Shown: positions 16,579 through 24,365 of the stretch, in pieces
Layout: every line of letters begins with the position of its first letter
How positions within the stretch are numbered: position 1 is the first letter of the stretch
Assembly: GCA_022793995.1 (NCBI GenBank)
Contig: JAAWDY010000014.1
Location: 20,694-84,693, forward strand
Reading direction: 5' to 3'
Source: Coprococcus sp.
GTDB taxonomy: Bacteria; Bacillota; Clostridia; Lachnospirales; Lachnospiraceae
Length of the DNA stretch: 64,000 nt
Notes under the pieces: model-generated
What the model saw: the letters and a program-made list of their open reading frames with translations, nothing else
What the model was told of the DNA's origin: nothing
Databases searched by the model: none
Position numbers and translations under genes: made by a program

Positions 16579-17649
16579 ATGAAGATGAAAATAGCAATGC
16601 TGGCGGCGGCACTCTTTTCGGCGGTACTTTTTCTTACCGGCTGTTCAGGAGAGCTTTCTAATGAGTATGTGACGATTGTCCAGTATAAAGATATGGAAGT
16701 AGAGAAGATAGAGCCACAGGAGGTGACGGACGACCAGGTCGAGGTGTATATCCAGAGCGTACAGGAGTCCATGGCAGAGACGAAGGAGATCACGGACCGT
16801 GCAGCTGAGCTTGGGGACACCGCGGTGATCGATTATGAGGGAAAGAAGGACGGGGTGGCCTTTGACGGAGGCACGGATACGAATTACCCGCTCGGACTGG
16901 GAAGCGGCGCCTTTATCCCTGGTTTTGAGGAAGGGATCGTAGGACATTCGATCGGAGAGACGTTTGACGTGCCCCTGACGTTCCCGGAAACGTATAAGAA
17001 TAATCCGGATCTTGCCGGGCAGGAGGTCGTATTTACGGTGACCTTGCATTCGCTTTCACGCAGAGAGGTTCCAGAGCTGGACGATGCGTTTGTAAAAAAT
17101 GTTTCCGAGACGTCGAATACGGTCGAAGAATATAAAAAGGAAATACGGGAGTCCCTCGAGGAAGCAAGCCGCAAGGAAGCGGAGGCAGCTTTTGAGGAGA
17201 GCGCATGGAACGCATTGCTCGAGAATACGTCGGTAAATCGGTATCCAAGGGAAGAATTGCAAAGAACAAACGCAAAGATCCAGGAATACTATGAAGGCTT
17301 AGCCGAGAGTTATGAGATGGAGTTTGCGGATTTCCTGGCGGCATCCATGAATATGGATGAAGACACGTTTCAGGCAGAGGTGTTCAAGGAAGGGAAGCGG
17401 CGTGTGAAAGAATCCCTGATCATCGGTTTGATCGCGGAAAAGGAGGATATCGACCTGTCAGACGAGGCGAAAGAGCCGATGTACGACCTGCTTGCCGAGG
17501 ACAGACAGTTTGACAGCGCCGAGTCGCTGAAGAAGGCAATTGAGGCGAACGGGCTCGAGGAGGAATTTGACCAGGAAGCGCGTTTTATGCTGATGAAGAA
17601 ATGGCTGGCGGCGAATTGTAAGCCGGTCGAAAAAACTACGGAAGAATAA
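16579..17649 (+). CDS. trigger-factor-like FKBP-type peptidyl-prolyl isomerase lipoprotein
   Basis: The start at 16579 (TGGAGG 8 nt upstream) gives 356 residues with a lipoprotein signal (MKMKIAMLAAALFSAVLFLTGC, cysteine at about 22). An FKBP domain follows: GDTAVIDYEGKKDGVAFDGGT to TLHSLSRREVPELDD, about residues 79-170. The rest resembles the helical C-terminal part of trigger factor. So this is an exported, membrane-anchored folding factor, not the ribosome-bound Tig. Possible clients are secreted proteins on the outer face of the membrane. The open frame upstream of 16579 lacks a signal and is not used. Confidence 0.88.
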   Translation: MKMKIAMLAAALFSAVLFLTGCSGELSNEYVTIVQYKDMEVEKIEPQEVTDDQVEVYIQSVQESMAETKEITDRAAELGDTAVIDYEGKKDGVAFDGGTDTNYPLGLGSGAFIPGFEEGIVGHSIGETFDVPLTFPETYKNNPDLAGQEVVFTVTLHSLSRREVPELDDAFVKNVSETSNTVEEYKKEIRESLEEASRKEAEAAFEESAWNALLENTSVNRYPREELQRTNAKIQEYYEGLAESYEMEFADFLAASMNMDEDTFQAEVFKEGKRRVKESLIIGLIAEKEDIDLSDEAKEPMYDLLAEDRQFDSAESLKKAIEANGLEEEFDQEARFMLMKKWLAANCKPVEKTTEE

Positions 17650-17694
17650 TAGCTGCCGTATTTGGCAGATAAGGAGTCATGATAAGACAAAAAA

Positions 17695-17723
17695 AGGAGG
17701 TCCGGCCTTATGGCAGACCTCCT
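17695..17723. terminator. hairpin with poly-T on the minus side
   Basis: Stem AGGAGGTC / GACCTCCT with a 13-nt loop. Downstream on + is only GATTTCTT, while on the - strand the stem is followed by TTTTTTT, so it is a better terminator for minus-strand transcription. A smaller hairpin CTGCC-N6-GGCAG precedes it at 17653. Confidence 0.6.
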
Positions 17724-17750
17724 GATTTCTTAACAGCAAATAGATTCCGC

Positions 17751-17790
17751 CTGAGCGGTTGAAACTGCGACTTGCGGCATTATGCCCCAT
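17751..17790 (+). repeat. family 3 repeat, single arm
   Basis: ATTCCGCCTGAGCGGTTGAA and ACTGCGACTT resemble the left arm of the hairpin at 41001-41057 and the stretch at 30783-30822. The rest of 17790-17999 holds an inverted repeat (CCGATGTCC...ACATCGG near 17812) and AT-rich sequence leading to the NiaR gene; no gene is seen in 17650-17999. Confidence 0.5.
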
Positions 17791-17999
17791 AAAATGAGGA
17801 GAACCGATGTCCAGTTTCCTGAACATCGGCATTTATGAAAAAGAAAAATATATGTGAAAAAGTTATCGTCCTTGTATGATATTAGTATAAAAAGAAAATA
17901 TGATAAAAGTGTGATGAGTTTTTAAAAGAATTGTGAATAGAACGTGAAGATTTTTCGCAACCGCACAGGCGGCAATTTTGAAAGAGGAGGTATTGGAGG

Positions 18000-18515
18000 A
18001 TGAGCGGCGGTGCAAAGCGGAGAGAAGAGATGCTCTCCATGATAAAGAGGAGCAAAAAGCCGGTTCCAGGGAAAGAATTGGCGGAGATGTTTGGAGTAAG
18101 CAGGCAGGTCATCGTGCAGGATATTGCGCTCATACGGGCCTCGGGACACGAGATCCTTTCCACGAACCGTGGGTATCTCCTGAATGAACCACGTACAGTG
18201 AGCCGTATTTTCAAGGTGAGCCATACGGAAGATGAGCTGGAGGACGAGCTTTGTTCGATCGTGGACTTAGGCGGAGAAGTTGTAAATGTGATGGTGAACC
18301 ATCGGGTTTACGGGCGGATGGAAGCGCCTCTTCACATCACTTCCCGGCGGAGGGTGGCGGAATTTATCGAGGATATCCGAAGCGGCAAGTCCAGCCCGCT
18401 TATGAATATCACCTCACACTATCACTATCATACCGTGGAGGCGGACTGCGAGGATACCTTAAATCTCATTGAGGATATGCTACGCAGAAAGAAGTATCTG
18501 GTCGAAGCCAGATAA
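18000..18515 (+). CDS. niaR: transcription repressor NiaR (HTH plus 3H domain)
   Basis: NiaR represses NAD synthesis and niacin uptake genes with nicotinic acid as co-repressor. The 171 residues carry an N-terminal helix-turn-helix (GKELAEMFGVSRQVIVQDIALIRASGHEI, about residues 24-52) and the 3H domain with its metal-binding histidines in MVNHRVYG, LHITS and HYHYHTVE. The start ATG has GAGGTATTGGAGG just upstream. No NAD biosynthetic gene is adjacent, so its targets lie elsewhere. The neighbouring downstream sequence is repeat and pseudogene. Confidence 0.9.
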   Translation: MSGGAKRREEMLSMIKRSKKPVPGKELAEMFGVSRQVIVQDIALIRASGHEILSTNRGYLLNEPRTVSRIFKVSHTEDELEDELCSIVDLGGEVVNVMVNHRVYGRMEAPLHITSRRRVAEFIEDIRSGKSSPLMNITSHYHYHTVEADCEDTLNLIEDMLRRKKYLVEAR

Positions 18516-18539
18516 CACGCTGAGCGTAGACAAATACCC

Positions 18540-18700
18540 CGCAGCAAGCTTGCTTGCCAGTGAGAAGAAGGCTTTATTGCACGCCTCAATATGAGCATGA
18601 AGTGGTGCGAAGCAACACGGGAATGCGAATATGGGTGGGATTGTGGAAGTGAGAAGTACGAAACAATCCGTGGATATCATTATGAAGTACAGCCATACGA
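18540..18700 (+). repeat. family 2 repeat, diverged copy
   Basis: Aligns along its length with the other family 2 copies: CCGCAGCAAGCTTGCTTGCC (left hairpin), GCCTCAATATGAGCATGAAG (middle) and GGATTGTGG...CGAAACAATCC (right hairpin). It sits between niaR and the broken oxidoreductase gene. Confidence 0.65.
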
Positions 18701-18742
18701 TAAAAATGCTGAAAGTAAAGGAACGATAGAGTGAAGGAGAGA

Positions 18743-19087
18743 ATGGCAATGGGAAGAGAACTTGAGATCAGATGGCATGGAAGAGGCGGACAGGGAGCGA
18801 AGACAGCGGCGCTTTTGTTAGCGGACGTGGCGTTCAAAACAGGAAAACACGTACAGGGGTTTCCAGAGTATGGACCGGAACGAATGGGGGCGCCGATCAC
18901 CGCTTATCATACCAAGTCTGAGAAGGCGATCTATACGGAAGGGGCGAGTTTCCTCAATATTATGGCGCCCTGCCCGAGGGGATGGCGGTATGAGACTTCC
19001 GATATCATGAAGATCTGCAAGCTGGCAGTGGAGACTTGTTATTGGCCTCTCTTCGAGGTAGATCATGGAAAATGGAAGCTGTCTTAA
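18743..19087 (+). pseudogene. fused remnant of a 2-ketoacid:ferredoxin oxidoreductase operon (gamma N-terminus joined to beta C-terminus)
   Basis: The first 60 or so residues ([20 protein letters not shown] to [12 protein letters not shown]) are the start of the gamma subunit of pyruvate/ketoisovalerate oxidoreductase. The reading frame then continues as [18 protein letters not shown] and [19 protein letters not shown], which is the end of the thiamine-diphosphate-binding beta subunit. In intact operons these are separated by the delta and alpha genes, so an in-frame deletion of roughly 2 kb or more explains the fusion. The product lacks the pyrophosphate site and cannot be an oxidoreductase. 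It has a good binding site and may still be translated. Confidence 0.85.
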
Positions 19088-19902
19088 TCCTCGGGCTTAC
19101 GCCGTCCGCGATCAGCCATGCCATCTCCTCAATGGAAAATGAGCTGGGATTTTCCGTACTCACCAGGGGAAAGTCAGGTGTCACCTTAACGAACTGCGGT
19201 GAGCAGCTTCTTCCTTATATTAATGCGGTGCTCAACAGCGATGAAAGCGTAAAACAGGTGATCGCGGAGATGAACGGGCTGAGGCAGGGTAAGGTAAAGA
19301 TCGGTGTGTTTTCCAGCGTGTGCACGAACTGGATGCCGGAAATCCTTCAGACTTTCCATAAAAAATACGAAGGCGTTACGGTAGAAGTATTCCAGGGGAC
19401 GTATGACGATGTGTTCTATTGGATTAAGAACGGAGTCGTTGACCTGGGCTTTCTCTCCGTTTCCAGTGCAAAGGACATCCCCATCGAGCCGCTTTACCGG
19501 GATCCGCTCCTGTGCGTGCTCCCCAAAGGAATGAAGAAAAAAGGCTCTGACGAATATATGGACATTGAGGAAATGCGGAGCTATCATTTTGTCACCCAGA
19601 GGGATTGTACGGACGCGGATATCCAGAATTTCCTGCGGGCGAATTCTCTACACATTCAGTCAAAATACCATGTAGTGGACGACCTTTCGACTGTCGCGTT
19701 GGTGGAAAAGGGATTCGGGATCTGCCTGATGCCAGAGCTGGTGATGAATGATATTCCGTATGAGGTGGACTGTTACCGTATCCGCCCGGAAGCGAGCAGG
19801 ATTATCGGGATCGCGGCATTAAGTCCGGGGTTCATGGCGCCGGCGGTGAAGAAGATGTATCACCATATTCTGGAGAGGTATCGGGAGGAGGAGTTTGGGT
19901 AA
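19066..19902 (+). pseudogene. LysR family regulator lacking its N-terminal DNA-binding helix
   Basis: The body is a normal LysR protein: second half of the winged helix (LTPSAISHAISSMENELGF, then RGKSGVTLTNCGEQLLPYI) and a full effector domain to about residue 280. The first 20-25 residues of the family (the first helix and most of the turn) are missing; the frame instead runs backward into the end of the oxidoreductase remnant with which it overlaps by about 20 nt. A second deletion therefore joined the beta-subunit gene to this one. DNA binding is probably lost. If intact elsewhere, it would likely have regulated the oxidoreductase. Confidence 0.8.
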
Positions 19903-19936
19903 GGGGAATGTTTGGGTAAGGGAATGAAAATTGGAA

Positions 19937-19993
19937 TTGACTTTTTGCTTTGAATAAGATATACTACGCATACAAAATAATTTAAAATGTATG
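19937..19993 (+). promoter_or_regulatory. promoter and candidate autoregulatory operator of the RelB/DinJ gene
   Basis: TTGACT at 19937-19942, 17-bp spacer, TATACT at 19960-19965. Directly downstream an inverted repeat with arms CATACA and TGTATG spans 19969-19993 (25 bp). Antitoxins of this family normally repress their own operon, so this is the likely site. Confidence 0.7.
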
Positions 19994-20022
19994 AGAAAAG
20001 TAGTTGAAAAGGAGAAGACAAT

Positions 20023-20325
20023 ATGGCAGAACAGGTTTTGAACCAATTTCGTTCGGATAAAACTCTAAGAGAAGACTGTATTGCTATTTATGAAGCGATG
20101 GGTATGGATTTGAACACAGCGTTTCGTATGTTTATGGAGCGCACCCGCATGGTAAGAGGGCTTCCGTTTCCGGCGGTACTTCCAGAAACAAGAATGACCA
20201 GAGAAGAAGCAAAAGGTGTAATTGATAGCATGCGGACAGAAGCGGCAACTCTTCCGGAAATGACGCTGGATGAAATCAATATGGAAATCAAAGCGGCGAG
20301 GGAGGAACGGAAAGCAGGAAGATGA
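20023..20325 (+). CDS. RelB/DinJ family antitoxin, toxin partner broken
   Basis: A 100-residue protein with the ribbon-helix-helix start (LNQFRSDKTLREDCIAIYEAMGMDLNTAFRMFMERT) typical of RelB/DinJ and a C-terminal helix (MTLDEINMEIKAAREERKAGR) that would wrap the toxin. AAAGGAG lies upstream and a promoter with an inverted repeat precedes it. The stop overlaps the start of a PIN-domain toxin gene that is internally deleted, so this is now an orphan antitoxin. Family assignment is firm; current function is doubtful, though it may still repress its own promoter. Confidence 0.87.
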   Translation: MAEQVLNQFRSDKTLREDCIAIYEAMGMDLNTAFRMFMERTRMVRGLPFPAVLPETRMTREEAKGVIDSMRTEAATLPEMTLDEINMEIKAAREERKAGR

Positions 20326-20616
20326 TGTGTTATGCGGTATTTGATACAAATGTATTGATATCCTCTCTATTAACGAAACGAACAGATTCAAAAAATTTTG
20401 CTGATGATCCGTCAATTCGGTTTAGCGGTCAATCCAAGTCCTACAGGGCAAATTCTTGTGGATATGGACGACCTTGTTTTTTATGAAATTGGGATGGAAA
20501 AGAGAGATGATAACGCATATTTGATTACGGGAAATATCCGCCATTTTCCGAGACGTGATTTTATTGTCACACCATCGGAAATGATAGAAATTATTTATAA
20601 AGATTCTGCTTTATAA
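20322..20616 (+). pseudogene. PIN-domain toxin (COG1569 type), internally deleted and frameshifted
   Basis: Starts MMCYAVFDTNVLISSLLTKR, the first catalytic strand of a PIN nuclease with its aspartate, overlapping the antitoxin stop. After about 25 codons the sequence jumps into another frame at the family's C-terminal part: RQFGLAVNPSPTGQILVDMD, DLVFYEIGMEKRDDNAYLIT and GNIRHFPRRDFIVTPSEM. About 60 residues that normally lie between are absent. The acidic residues of both ends remain but cannot form one protein. This leaves the upstream antitoxin without a functional toxin. Confidence 0.85.
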
Positions 20617-20737
20617 ATGAAAAAACCTATTGTCTTATACAAGCGGTTTTCCTTGACAATACTGGTTTGTTTGTGCTAGTCTGGTATGCAGAAAAACTAT
20701 CGGGAAAACTTAAGGATTCAGGGGAAGGGAAAAGAAA

Positions 20738-22648
20738 ATGGCAGACAAACCAAAGTATTACATCACAACAGCGATTACCTATACATCCGGAAAACCGCAC
20801 ATCGGGAACACCTACGAGATCGTCCTGGCGGATGCGATCGCGCGTTATAAGAGGAGCCGGGGCTTTGACGTGTTCTTCCAGACCGGAACGGACGAGCACG
20901 GACAGAAGATTGAGATGAAGGCGGAAGAAGCGGGAACGACTCCGAAGGAATTCGTGGACGGAGTGGCGGATGAGATCCGCAGGATCTGGGATATGATGAA
21001 CACGTCTTATGACAAATTTATCCGTACCACAGATGATTACCATGAGAAAGAAGTGCAGAAGATATTTAAGAAATTGTACGACAAGGGAGATATTTACAAA
21101 GGGTATTATGAAGGGATGTATTGTACGCCCTGCGAATCCTTTTTCACAGAGTCCCAGCTTGTGGACGGCAAATGTCCGGACTGCGGACGTCCGGTACAGC
21201 CGGCGAAGGAAGAGGCTTACTTCTTCAAGATGAGCAAATACGCGGACAGGCTGATCGAGCATATCAACAGTCATCCCGAGTTTATCCAGCCGGTATCGAG
21301 AAAGAATGAGATGATGAATAATTTCCTGCTTCCGGGGCTTCAGGATTTATGTGTGTCACGTACATCTTTTAAATGGGGAGTTCCGGTAGATTTTGATCCG
21401 AAGCATGTGGTCTATGTATGGCTTGACGCGCTGACGAACTACATCACCGGAATCGGGTACCACTGTGGGGACGACAGTGAAGAAATGTTCAATAGGAACT
21501 GGCCGGCAGATTTGCATCTGATCGGGAAGGATATTATCCGTTTCCATACGATTTACTGGCCGATCTTCTTGATGGCGCTTGACCTGCCGCTTCCGAAGCA
21601 GATATTCGGGCATCCGTGGCTGCTCCAGGGGGACGGCAAGATGAGCAAATCCAAGGGCAATGTACTCTATGCGGACGAGCTGGTCGATTTCTTCGGGGTA
21701 GATGCAGTGCGGTATTTCGTCCTGCACGAGATGCCGTTTGAAAATGACGGCGTGATCTCCTGGGAGCTGATGGTGGAAAGGCTGAATTCAGACCTTGCGA
21801 ATACGCTGGGGAACCTGGTAAACCGTACTGTTTCCATGACAAACAAGTATTTTGGCGGAACTGTTACGGATAAAGGCGCGGCGGAAGAAGTGGACGCGGA
21901 TCTGAAAGCGGTCGTATCCGGTACGCCGCTTCTTGTGGAGAAGAAGATGGAAGATCTGCGCGTGGCGGATGCGATCACAGAGATCTTCAATCTCTTCAAA
22001 CGCTGCAACAAATATATTGACGAGACGATGCCGTGGGTACTGGCAAAGGACGAGGATAAGAAAGACCGACTGGAGACAGTGCTCTGGAACCTGATTCAAA
22101 GTATTTCCGAAGGCGCGCGCCTGCTGGAGTCCTTTATGCCGGAGACGTCTGAGAAGATTCTCGCGCAGCTCGGCGGCGGACATGTGACGGATAAGCCGGA
22201 GATCCTGTTCCAGCGGTTGGATATCAAAGAAGTTCTGGAAAAGGTGGAAAAGCTTCATCCTTCTGAGCCGGAACAGGCGGAAAGCAAGGTGGAAGAGCCG
22301 GTGATCGACATCGAAGCAAAGCCGGAGATCACCTTTGAAGATTTTGGGAAAATGCAGTTCCAGGTGGGCGAGATCATCGCCTGCGAGGAAGTCAAGAAAT
22401 CACGGAAACTTCTCTGCTCCCAGGTAAAGATCGGAAGCCAGGTGAAACAGATCGTGTCCGGAATCAAGGCGCATTACACGGCCGAAGAGATGGTCGGCAA
22501 GAAGGTAATGGTGCTTGTGAACTTAAAGCCCGCGAAGCTGGCAGGAGTCCTCTCCGAAGGGATGCTGCTCTGCGCGGAGGACGCGGACGGGAATCTTGCA
22601 CTGATGACGCCGGAGAAGGCGATGCCGTCCGGCGCGGAGATTTGTTAG
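20738..22648 (+). CDS. metG: methionine--tRNA ligase
   Basis: Charges tRNA-Met in the cytoplasm. The 636 residues show the class I signatures PHIGNTYEIV (residues 19-28) and KMSKSKGN near residue 300, a zinc knuckle CTPCESFF...CPDCGRP, an anticodon-binding helical region, and a C-terminal EMAP/Trbp111-like tRNA-binding domain (FGKMQFQVGEIIACEEVKKS onward, about 535-636) that makes it a homodimer type. The start follows AAGGGAAAAGAA. A hairpin overlapping a TTGACA lies at 20624-20665. I found no T-box leader. A strong terminator follows. Confidence 0.97.
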   Translation: MADKPKYYITTAITYTSGKPHIGNTYEIVLADAIARYKRSRGFDVFFQTGTDEHGQKIEMKAEEAGTTPKEFVDGVADEIRRIWDMMNTSYDKFIRTTDDYHEKEVQKIFKKLYDKGDIYKGYYEGMYCTPCESFFTESQLVDGKCPDCGRPVQPAKEEAYFFKMSKYADRLIEHINSHPEFIQPVSRKNEMMNNFLLPGLQDLCVSRTSFKWGVPVDFDPKHVVYVWLDALTNYITGIGYHCGDDSEEMFNRNWPADLHLIGKDIIRFHTIYWPIFLMALDLPLPKQIFGHPWLLQGDGKMSKSKGNVLYADELVDFFGVDAVRYFVLHEMPFENDGVISWELMVERLNSDLANTLGNLVNRTVSMTNKYFGGTVTDKGAAEEVDADLKAVVSGTPLLVEKKMEDLRVADAITEIFNLFKRCNKYIDETMPWVLAKDEDKKDRLETVLWNLIQSISEGARLLESFMPETSEKILAQLGGGHVTDKPEILFQRLDIKEVLEKVEKLHPSEPEQAESKVEEPVIDIEAKPEITFEDFGKMQFQVGEIIACEEVKKSRKLLCSQVKIGSQVKQIVSGIKAHYTAEEMVGKKVMVLVNLKPAKLAGVLSEGMLLCAEDADGNLALMTPEKAMPSGAEIC

Positions 22649-22659
22649 GAGAACATTAT

Positions 22660-22726
22660 GCGTAAAAATACGCCGGGGCTATGGTGATGATGATACGATA
22701 ACCCCGGCATATTTTTGCGTTTTTTG
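22660..22726. terminator. long bidirectional terminator after metG
   Basis: Arms GCGTAAAAATA-C-GCCGGGG and CCCCGGC-A-TATTTTTGCG are nearly fully complementary, with TTTTTT after the right arm. It serves metG and the convergent small gene. Confidence 0.9.
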
Positions 22727-22731
22727 TTTTG

Positions 22732-23022
22732 TTAGCTGAGTTCTACCTTCAGCGCCTCCTCCGGCTTAAATTCGTTGCGGAGGTCATACATGTTATGGCC
22801 TGTAGACTCTCCCAGCACTTTCCCCTTCAGAGAATAGCAGCGGATAAAACGTCTGTTATCAATGGAAGACCAGTGCTCCACATCCCAGGTGATATAACCG
22901 TCGTCGTCCGTCTTCTCAGCTTTCAGATAGACGTCCACCTGCCGTCCGTCCACCATGATGTCGACGAGTTTTTGTGTGTCGGCCTCCAGTTCCACATCAT
23001 TGACAGTATCATATACTTTCAT
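22732..23022 (-). CDS. hypothetical 96-residue protein
   Basis: I do not recognise a named family. The product starts MKVYDTVNDVELEADTQKLV at 23022, with AAGGAGGAG at a good distance; an in-frame TTG six bases earlier is less likely. It reads as a small soluble beta-rich protein with DGYITWDVEHWSSIDNRRFI in the middle and no cysteine pairs, signal or membrane segment beyond that. It is convergent with metG across a shared terminator. Nothing nearby points to a role. Confidence 0.7.
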   Translation of the reverse strand: MKVYDTVNDVELEADTQKLVDIMVDGRQVDVYLKAEKTDDDGYITWDVEHWSSIDNRRFIRCYSLKGKVLGESTGHNMYDLRNEFKPEEALKVELS

Positions 23023-23396
23023 TTTCAATCTCCTCCTTAAAAGATGCTGTACTTATTTCTAGTATACATAAGCTGAAAACTATGGGCAAGTAAAAAATAA
23101 ATTTTCCAGGAAGTTTTACCTTAAACGGTTAATATCAATCGTCAAAGGCGTGATAAATATCCTGGATGGTTAAAAGCGTAACCGCTCCCTTTGTGGCGGG
23201 TTCTATTAAAGGAGGCTTGAAACCACTTTTTGAAAAAATATAATAATGAAATTTGAGGTTTCAACCACGCAGGTAGAATTATTTTTTCGGGGATTTAAAA
23301 CATGACATACAGTGTCAGGATATATATGCTATAGTAAATGTCATAGCAACATCGTTATATATAAAGTTTAACCACATTTAAAACGGAGGTAACAAA
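23023..23396. other. 374-bp intergenic stretch with family 3 arm and inverted repeat
   Basis: No gene is seen. At 23255-23287, GTTTCAACCACGCAGGTAGA followed by ATTATTTTTT matches the right arm of the family 3 hairpin at 41001-41057, and can act as the end of a terminator. At 23303-23318 TGACA-TACAG-TGTCA is a perfect 5-bp-arm inverted repeat, and TGCTATAGT near 23329 could be an extended -10 for the zinc-ribbon gene. The role of the inverted repeat is unknown. Confidence 0.45.
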
Positions 23397-23672
23397 ATGA
23401 ACAAAATGAACCAGAGATTTTGCCAGTGCTGCGGTATGCCGATGGGAGATACAGACGAACTGTACGGAACAAATGCCGACGGAAGCAAAAATGAGGAGTA
23501 CTGCAGGTATTGCTTTGAAAACGGTGATTTTACTTTTCCTGGCACAATGGAAGAAATGATCGAGATCTGCGTGCCCAAGATGGCGGCTGCGAATCCCGAT
23601 ATGAGCGAAGAAGAAGCGAGAAGGGGGATGTTGGAATGGTTCCCGACTTTAAAGCGGTGGAAAAATAACTAA
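23397..23672 (+). CDS. putative zinc-ribbon domain protein
   Basis: A 91-residue protein of the putative zinc-ribbon family: FCQCCGMPMGDTDELYGTNA and YCRYCFENGDFTFPGTMEEM supply two CxxC knuckles, about residues 8-11 and 42-45. The remainder is a helical tail ending EWFPTLKRWKNN. The start at 23397 has GGAGG 8 nt upstream. It precedes the MGMT-like gene by 116 bp, and may be co-transcribed. Family members have no settled function; nucleic acid or protein contact is possible. Confidence 0.82.
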   Translation: MNKMNQRFCQCCGMPMGDTDELYGTNADGSKNEEYCRYCFENGDFTFPGTMEEMIEICVPKMAAANPDMSEEEARRGMLEWFPTLKRWKNN

Positions 23673-23788
23673 ATAGGCGGTAAAGTAATGCGGTCTATTT
23701 TCAGCCGCACAGTTAGAAAGTTTTTGAAACCGTCTCATTGCAAAGCTATACTTTTTAGGATATGCTCTGAATAAGGAGGTGCTGGATT

Positions 23789-24265
23789 ATGGCAAATGAA
23801 GATCAAAAAGATTTTAACGCGATGCTTAACGACAGCAAAGATATGCCCAAAATTCAGACGATCATGGATGAAAAGAGCATAAAAAAATATGGGGGAGACA
23901 GGATGTATTTTGCGCCGCCGATGGATTATGACAGAGTAATGCGCCTTGTACCTTTTGGAAAACTACTCACAGTAGGAATGATACGGGATTATTTTGCAAA
24001 ACAAAGCGGCGCCGATTTTACAGAGCCGATTACCGCGGGAATATTTGTTTCCATTGCCGCGTGGGCAAGTTACCAGCGAAAAGATGATAAAACGCCCTAC
24101 TGGAGAACGCTTAAAGCGAACGGAGAATTAAATCCGAAATATCCCGGCGGGATCGAGGCGCAAAGGGAAATGCTCGAAAAGGAGGGCCACACCATCATTC
24201 AAAAGGGCAGGACGAATATAAAGTATTATTGTAAGGATTATGAGCAGTCACTATTTTCACTATGA
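23789..24265 (+). CDS. MGMT-fold (alkyltransferase-like) protein without the active-site cysteine
   Basis: A 158-residue protein with the winged-helix DNA-binding part of methylguanine methyltransferases: MDYDRVMRLVPFGKLLTVGM and IRDYFAKQSGADFTEPITAG, then IAAWASYQRKDDKTPYWRTL where a PCHR methyl-acceptor site would be expected. No PCHR is present, so it is not a suicide alkyltransferase and is closer to ATL-like or other MGMT-family proteins. A true Ogt is encoded at 48081-48590. Start at 23789 is backed by AAGGAGG. DNA repair sensing is plausible but unproven. Confidence 0.78.
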   Translation: MANEDQKDFNAMLNDSKDMPKIQTIMDEKSIKKYGGDRMYFAPPMDYDRVMRLVPFGKLLTVGMIRDYFAKQSGADFTEPITAGIFVSIAAWASYQRKDDKTPYWRTLKANGELNPKYPGGIEAQREMLEKEGHTIIQKGRTNIKYYCKDYEQSLFSL

Positions 24266-24268
24266 CAT

Positions 24269-24309
24269 GAAGTCTCCAGGTTTACCATGAAGGAAAACCT
24301 GGAGGCTTC
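24269..24309. terminator. hairpin between convergent genes
   Basis: Nearly perfect 15-bp arms GAAGTCTCCAGGTTT / AAACCTGGAGGCTTC around an 11-nt loop, followed by a second small hairpin CAGCTG-N12-CAGCTG. No clean T-run, so termination strength is uncertain. Confidence 0.6.
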
Positions 24310-24365
24310 AGCTGTTTTGCTAAGCGCAGCTGAAACGGATATTGCGGCAGATGGGTCTATCTTTT

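Noticed and set aside
20618..20737. T-box leader before metG
   Set aside because: The gap is too short and lacks the T-box sequence and specifier loop; only a simple hairpin and a TTGACA are seen.
23303..23318. TGACA-TACAG-TGTCA as a BlaI/CopY operator
   Set aside because: It does not match the TACANNTGTA core, and no such regulator is nearby; left as an unassigned inverted repeat.
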